DNA from: Henningerozyma blattae CBS 6284
Lineage: Eukaryota > Ascomycota > Saccharomycetes > Saccharomycetales > Saccharomycetaceae
DNA: 64,000 nucleotides
Assembly: GCF_000315915.1 (NCBI RefSeq)
Contig: NC_020187.1
Coordinates: 1,178,001 to 1,242,000 of the forward strand
Reading direction: 5' to 3'
Shown: positions 59,685-64,000 of the stretch, one piece after another
Layout of the letters: each line of letters begins with the position of its first letter
Numbering within the stretch: the first letter of the stretch is position 1
Position numbers and translations under genes: made by a program
The notes under the pieces: model-generated
The model's input: only the letters and a program-made list of their open reading frames with translations
Database searches by the model: none
Told to the model about the DNA's origin: nothing

Positions 59685-61043
59685 CTAATTCAATTGAGTA
59701 TTATTAGATTTGGAAGGTGATTCAGCAGTGCTCCCAGCTTGATTATTATTTTGGAAATTAATATTTTTAATCTTGGATTGAGAATTATTCGATTTAGTTG
59801 TAGGATTCGAATTTGAGACATAAGTAGAAGTAGAATTACTAGATACATTAGATAACACGTTACTTGGTGTGTTTGGTGTTAAACTCCTTGATACATTGGG
59901 TGTGGTACTATTATCTTCACTAAAATCATATATACTATTATCATTAGCTGTAGTTTCATCGGCTTTATTAGTGTTCATTGTTTCATTATGAATATCAAGA
60001 TTAATCTTGGAATTAGAATAAATCGGATTCAAAACATTGGTCGATTTAGCAGTTTTATCAGAAATCGGTTGATTAACATTACCACTGGTAGTATGATTTT
60101 CTAAATGAGAATCTTCATCTTCTAAATCTGTATCTTCATCAATAGATGTATCTTTGATAGCACTTGTAGAATGATAACTATTTTGTTGTTTATATTCTTC
60201 AATCACTTGAATTTCATCCGATATAGATAATTTAGAATCAGAATGCATATTTAAATGATCCTTGATATCATTTTCTGATTTAGTAGGTAGTAAAATTGAT
60301 AATTCAGTAATGGATAATCCTCTCTTTTTATGTTGAGTGATTAAATTAACTTCTTCATTGGTCCAATGACTTGTAGATTCAATTGGATAATAACTATTTC
60401 TTCGTCTATTATTTAAGTTTTCATGAGTAGTTGAGGGTGTGGTATTCATATCAACAAATATAGGAGGTCTACTAGTTTTCATGTTGGAAAAATTAGATGG
60501 TGTATTTGATACTGAAGAAGCTGATCTATTGCTGACAGAATTTCTTCTGGTGGAGTCAGCGCTTGATAATGCATTATAATCAAAAGAATTATTATTATTA
60601 GTATTATAATTAGATGTATTATAACTATTACTGTTGCTGTTACTGTAATAATTAGATGATGGATTATTACTAAAGGATGGAGTTAAATGTTGGTATGAAT
60701 GAGTATACTGATGTGAATGGACATGAGCATGAGGGAAAGAACCAGGTGAAATCAATGATGATCTTCTTCGGTTTGCAACAGGCGTAGCTATTGGAGTTAA
60801 GCTTGAGGTAAATGAAGAAGTATTTGCAAATGAATTACCAGTAGAAACGTTAAAAGAGGATCTTCTTGATCTAGTAGAGAAAGAATTCTTGCGAGATTTT
60901 GTACCACTGAATGAAGATGCAATAGATGTAGATGATGGAATAACTGAGGAAGCTCTTCTTGATCTTATAACTATTTTCGGAATTAGGCCAACATTTTCAG
61001 TATCAGGTGGTAGAGAATTCATTATTGCACTTGATTTTATAGT

Positions 61044-61087
<44 letters not shown>

Positions 61088-62090
61088 TAGATGAAGAAGG
61101 TTTATTATTTGAAAGAATATTATTAGCATTATTATTATGATGAGGTTGAAAAACGTTTTTACCATTAATAGTGGCAGTATTAGATTGATTTAAACTTTTA
61201 GTAGTATGAGTAAGATTATTGTTATTATTATTGTTGTTGTTTTTATTATTAATATTATTGCTAATATCACTATTCTTAGTAATAGTATTATTAATATCAT
61301 AATTAGCACTAAACATATTCATGTTTGAGTTGGAAATATGTGACTTATTAGGATAAGGGCCTGGGCCAAGATGACTAGAAGAAGCCGATCTAGGCTTCAT
61401 AAATCCAGATGTTAATCTACTATTTGAAATAATATGTGAAGCAGAAGATTGATCATTGTTTGTATTAATATTACTCTCTCGGTTATTGGATGAAGATAAC
61501 AATAATTGTTTTGAATCAGAAATATTAGAAGCTCCTAGAATTGAAGATTTCTTATCATTATTTGTAGATGATTCTAATAAAGATGAATCTTGTTTTTTCA
61601 ATTTTGACGTGGTAGACACTATAGAGGAATTTCTATCTTTAGAAGTGTTCATATCGGAATTTAAATCAGAAAAAACTTTATCAATATCTTTAATACTAAC
61701 AGTTTTATTAGTTTTCAAATTCCCTGACTTTAATCTTCTCCATCTAAATTGACAGGCATTAGAAGTTCTATTATCAAAATATGTAGCAATTTCTTTCCAA
61801 CCCAATTTTTTCACTTCTTTCAAATGGCGTAATAATAAATCATCTTTGGGGTCCCAAGATGATGAATTTTTCAAAGTGGTCTTCACAGAAGCAGATGTGG
61901 TTGATGATGATGATACTGACGTAGTAGCAGCTTTACTAGTAGTGGTTGATACACTTGACGCGTGCTTAATGGGGATAATTGGAGTTGCGTCATGAGGAGA
62001 ATCCACCGGTGAAACTGATAATATAGGACTAGCACTATCAGTAAATGAACCTTCTGAAATGGATGGAGGACCAAGATTTTGAACTGCCAT
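59685..62090 (-). CDS. TOD6: PAC-element repressor Tod6/Dot6 (SANT domain)
   Basis: Tod6 and Dot6 are Myb/SANT proteins that bind the PAC motif (GCGATGAG) and recruit Rpd3L to repress ribosome-biogenesis genes under stress, controlled by TORC1/Sch9 and PKA. The SANT domain lies at about residues 78-122: SSWDPKDDLLLRHLKEVKKL, then GWKEIATYFDNRT and ACQFRWRRLKSG. A second, more diverged Myb-like helix block begins near residue 575 (HWTNEEVNLITQHKKRGLSI). The rest is Ser/Asn-rich with poly-Asn runs and RRxSS-type basophilic kinase sites near 380-445 (RSRRASS, RSRRSSF, NRRRSSL). The 801-residue protein is longer than S. cerevisiae Tod6 (525) and Dot6 (670). These are WGD duplicates: SAS3 and the TatD gene favour TOD6, while ILV1, AIM10 and SBH1 favour DOT6. 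Confidence 0.88.
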
Positions 62091-62800
62091 TTACCAACTA
62101 TAAAACTTTTCCAGGAATATAAAAAAAAAGAAAGAAGAGATAAAAAATAACAATAGGAGAAAGGCCAAACAAAGCTAAGCAAAGTCGGGAAACAAAGTAA
62201 AGAAACAAAGTAGAAAATTATTGTAAAGAGAAGAGGAACAAATCAAAGGAACTAAACAGATTTATCAACAATAAACAAACGAATATATGAACGACGAGGA
62301 GTTTGACTCTATAGTGGTATGATTATGAGATTTTTCAACGTGGACGAGTAACTAGATAAAATAGGAGCAATGGGAAAATTTAGAACACTAATATAATGAA
62401 AATGGTGTTTTAACTATTTATTTATTAGCTTGGATGATGAGTATTATCAAGCAAAACACTTTAAGTTTGAATATTGTATACTTTTAAAAAAGGCTTTGTT
62501 GCGATTTGCGATGCCCTCCACCTTCTCATCGCCAGGCGATGTCCATTAAAATGCGATGAATTAACAGCTCATCGCATTTCGGATCTTGGGCGAGCTCATC
62601 GAATTTTTTTTTGAATAATTTCTTCATTTGTTGACTACACGAACCACAAAAAGAAGTCTAATTATTGGATAGGAGTAAAGAAAAAAAATGCCGATATTAA
62701 GCAATTGTTTGGTAAGACTATTCTTTATCGATTGGATTCAAGAGTCATAATACCTATATATAGGAGATATTAAAAGGAACCGATCAAGACCTAAAGTTTT
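62091..62800. promoter_or_regulatory. Divergent TOD6-TatD promoter
   Basis: A 710-bp bidirectional region. The TOD6-proximal half is purine-rich on the plus strand (leader-like). The half nearer the TatD gene holds the PAC cluster (listed separately) followed by a T-tract at 62602-62612 with an RRPE-like character. No gene was recognised. Confidence 0.55.
62508..62601. promoter_or_regulatory. Cluster of PAC-type (GCGATG) elements
   Basis: Six GCGATG-core or CTCATCG elements lie in 94 bp. Full PAC in reverse (CTCATCGC) occurs at 62525-62532 and 62568-62575, and CTCATCG at 62595-62601. GCGATGA is at 62553-62559, and GCGATG at 62508-62513 and 62536-62541. The cluster is 418-582 bp upstream of TOD6 and 200-293 bp upstream of the TatD gene. 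Because Tod6/Dot6 bind PAC, this could be an autoregulatory array. Confidence 0.65.
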
Positions 62801-63988
62801 ATGATGAGTGTATCTCGATATTATGATATCGCGGTTAATTTGACAGACCCTATGTTTAGGGGCATTTATAGAGGTAAACAACGCCATTCTAATGATATGC
62901 AAAACGTTTTGAAACGTTGTTCTTTGGTAAACATCAAACAAATCTTGGTCACAGGTAGTTCGATAGTGGAAACGAAGGAGGCTATTGACATTTGTAAAAC
63001 TTATGGTAGTTTGGAATTGCCATTGTATTATACTATAGGGGTTCATCCATGCTGTGTAAATGAGTTTGGTAGAAATCTGCATGAAGATGAGACATTGAGA
63101 GTTACTATCGATTCACCTTCTAATAATGAGGATTATAATTCTAAAGTTTATATAGATGCTATTAATGATACAAAGTTTAGCCATGAAAAATTGAAAGAAT
63201 TATATAAATTAATGGAAGCACGTATTCAACTTGACCCGAAAAATTTCAGGGCTATAGGTGAGTTTGGGTTGGATTATGACAGATTAAATTATTCTTCTCA
63301 AGAGATGCAAAGAGTATTTTTTGAAGAACAATTAAAACTTGTTTGTATATTACATGAAAATAGTAAACTACAGAAGCCTATACCTTTATTCTTACACATG
63401 AGATCTGCATGCAGTGATTTTATAGACATCTTAAAACGATTTTTAAATGGATTCATAGATGAAAAGGATAGTTTCCAATTGAAATCCTTAATTAAGGCTC
63501 AAGAAAATGAATCAAACAAATTAAATTTCCAATATAAATTACCTCCAGATATGAAGTTTGTTGTTCATTCTTTTACAGATACAAAGGAAAATTTGAAAAA
63601 ACTTTTAAACTTATCTAAGAATTGTTATATTGGTTTAAACGGTGCTTCATTAAGAGACGAAACTAATATCGAATCAGCAAAAGAGCTTCCAATCAATAGA
63701 ATGTTGATTGAGACAGATGCTCCATGGTGTGATATTCGTAAAACTCACCAATCATACCCCTATCTTTTGAACTCTGGATATAAATCACCATTCACTATGG
63801 TCAAGAAGGAAAAATTTGACAAAATATTGGATTCAGATGAGAAAAAAGAATTAACAATGATAAAGGAGAGAAATGAACCTTGTAGTATAGTTCAAGTAGC
63901 TCATGTCCTTTCGGATTTGAAAAATATACCAGTAGAAGAATTGGCTGAATCTGTTTATAAGACATCATGTGAGGTTTATGGAGAATAA
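62801..63988 (+). CDS. TatD-family 3'-5' exonuclease/DNase (YBL055C-like)
   Basis: This is a metal-dependent TatD nuclease; the S. cerevisiae orthologue YBL055C has 3'-5' exonuclease activity and is linked to apoptosis-like DNA fragmentation. The 395-residue protein (S. cerevisiae about 418) starts with YYDIAVNLTDPMFRGIYRGK, the typical yeast TatD opening. It keeps the metal-ligand motifs GVHPCCV, EFGLDYDRLNY, FLHMRSACSDF, HSFTDT and ETDAPWCDI. The C-terminus includes PCSIVQVAHVLSDLKNIP, the usual final helix region. The frame is complete, ending 12 bases before the window edge. Translation could begin at the first or second of two adjacent Met codons. It is divergent from TOD6, as in S. cerevisiae. 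Confidence 0.93.
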   Translation: MMSVSRYYDIAVNLTDPMFRGIYRGKQRHSNDMQNVLKRCSLVNIKQILVTGSSIVETKEAIDICKTYGSLELPLYYTIGVHPCCVNEFGRNLHEDETLRVTIDSPSNNEDYNSKVYIDAINDTKFSHEKLKELYKLMEARIQLDPKNFRAIGEFGLDYDRLNYSSQEMQRVFFEEQLKLVCILHENSKLQKPIPLFLHMRSACSDFIDILKRFLNGFIDEKDSFQLKSLIKAQENESNKLNFQYKLPPDMKFVVHSFTDTKENLKKLLNLSKNCYIGLNGASLRDETNIESAKELPINRMLIETDAPWCDIRKTHQSYPYLLNSGYKSPFTMVKKEKFDKILDSDEKKELTMIKERNEPCSIVQVAHVLSDLKNIPVEELAESVYKTSCEVYGE

Positions 63989-64000
63989 CTTATTTAACTT

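Overview
The window is nuclear DNA of a budding yeast of the family Saccharomycetaceae. It is AT-rich, its genes are intron-free and lie on both strands, it has one tRNA gene, and almost every protein is recognisable from Saccharomyces cerevisiae. Gene content points to a lineage that passed through the whole-genome duplication (WGD). In the left half, genes found on S. cerevisiae chromosome V (CHO1, SMB1, CHZ1, FIR1, ZRG8) interleave, in compatible orientation, with genes of the duplicated chromosome VII block (CHC1, NCS6, CLG1, KIP3, BOL2, NIF3). Neighbours such as SPT16, GAL83/SIP2 and UPS1 are missing. I cannot name the species; a Kazachstania-, Naumovozyma- or Tetrapisispora-like yeast would fit.

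Layout. 1-9.0 kb: tRNA-His, CHO1 and CHC1. 9.9-27.7 kb: a MIG2/MIG3 repressor with a long GC-rich upstream region, SMB1, CHZ1, a YPT31/32 Rab, FIR1, ZRG8 and NCS6. 29-39.4 kb: CLG1, KIP3, BOL2, NIF3, an expanded EDC1/EDC2-like decapping activator and a small protein that may be the YER034W counterpart. 39.8-51.2 kb: PWP1, a 3.5-kb gene-poor gap with a decayed gene, NMT1, the wall protein NCW2, a PAR32-like protein and HCR1, a chromosome XII-like block. 51.3-64 kb: an unnamed coiled-coil protein, ILV1, AIM10, SBH1, SAS3, TOD6/DOT6 and a TatD nuclease, a mix of chromosome V and II ohnologue tracks.

Functional links. FIR1 and ZRG8 are adjacent and both connect to the Cbk1/Ssd1 polarity and septation network. 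TOD6/DOT6, PWP1 and NCS6 share PAC (GCGATGAG-type) promoter elements, and the TOD6 promoter holds a dense cluster that suggests autoregulation. The upstream region of the MIG gene is rich in CGGANNA motifs, which fits glucose induction through Rgt1. ILV1 has a Gcn4 site.

The most notable unannotated structures are: an eight-member E-box cluster between YPT31 and FIR1; seven CACGTG motifs inside the 5' coding part of SAS3; a ten-unit, 16-residue repeat in FIR1 that displays YxFP kinase-docking motifs; the PAC cluster at TOD6; and a decayed gene near 43.3-44.1 kb. I found no transposon, CRISPR array, virus-like element or biosynthetic cluster, and no wholly new multigene system. Motif positions and residue counts were made by eye. 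S. cerevisiae gene order and protein lengths are recalled from general knowledge and were not looked up.
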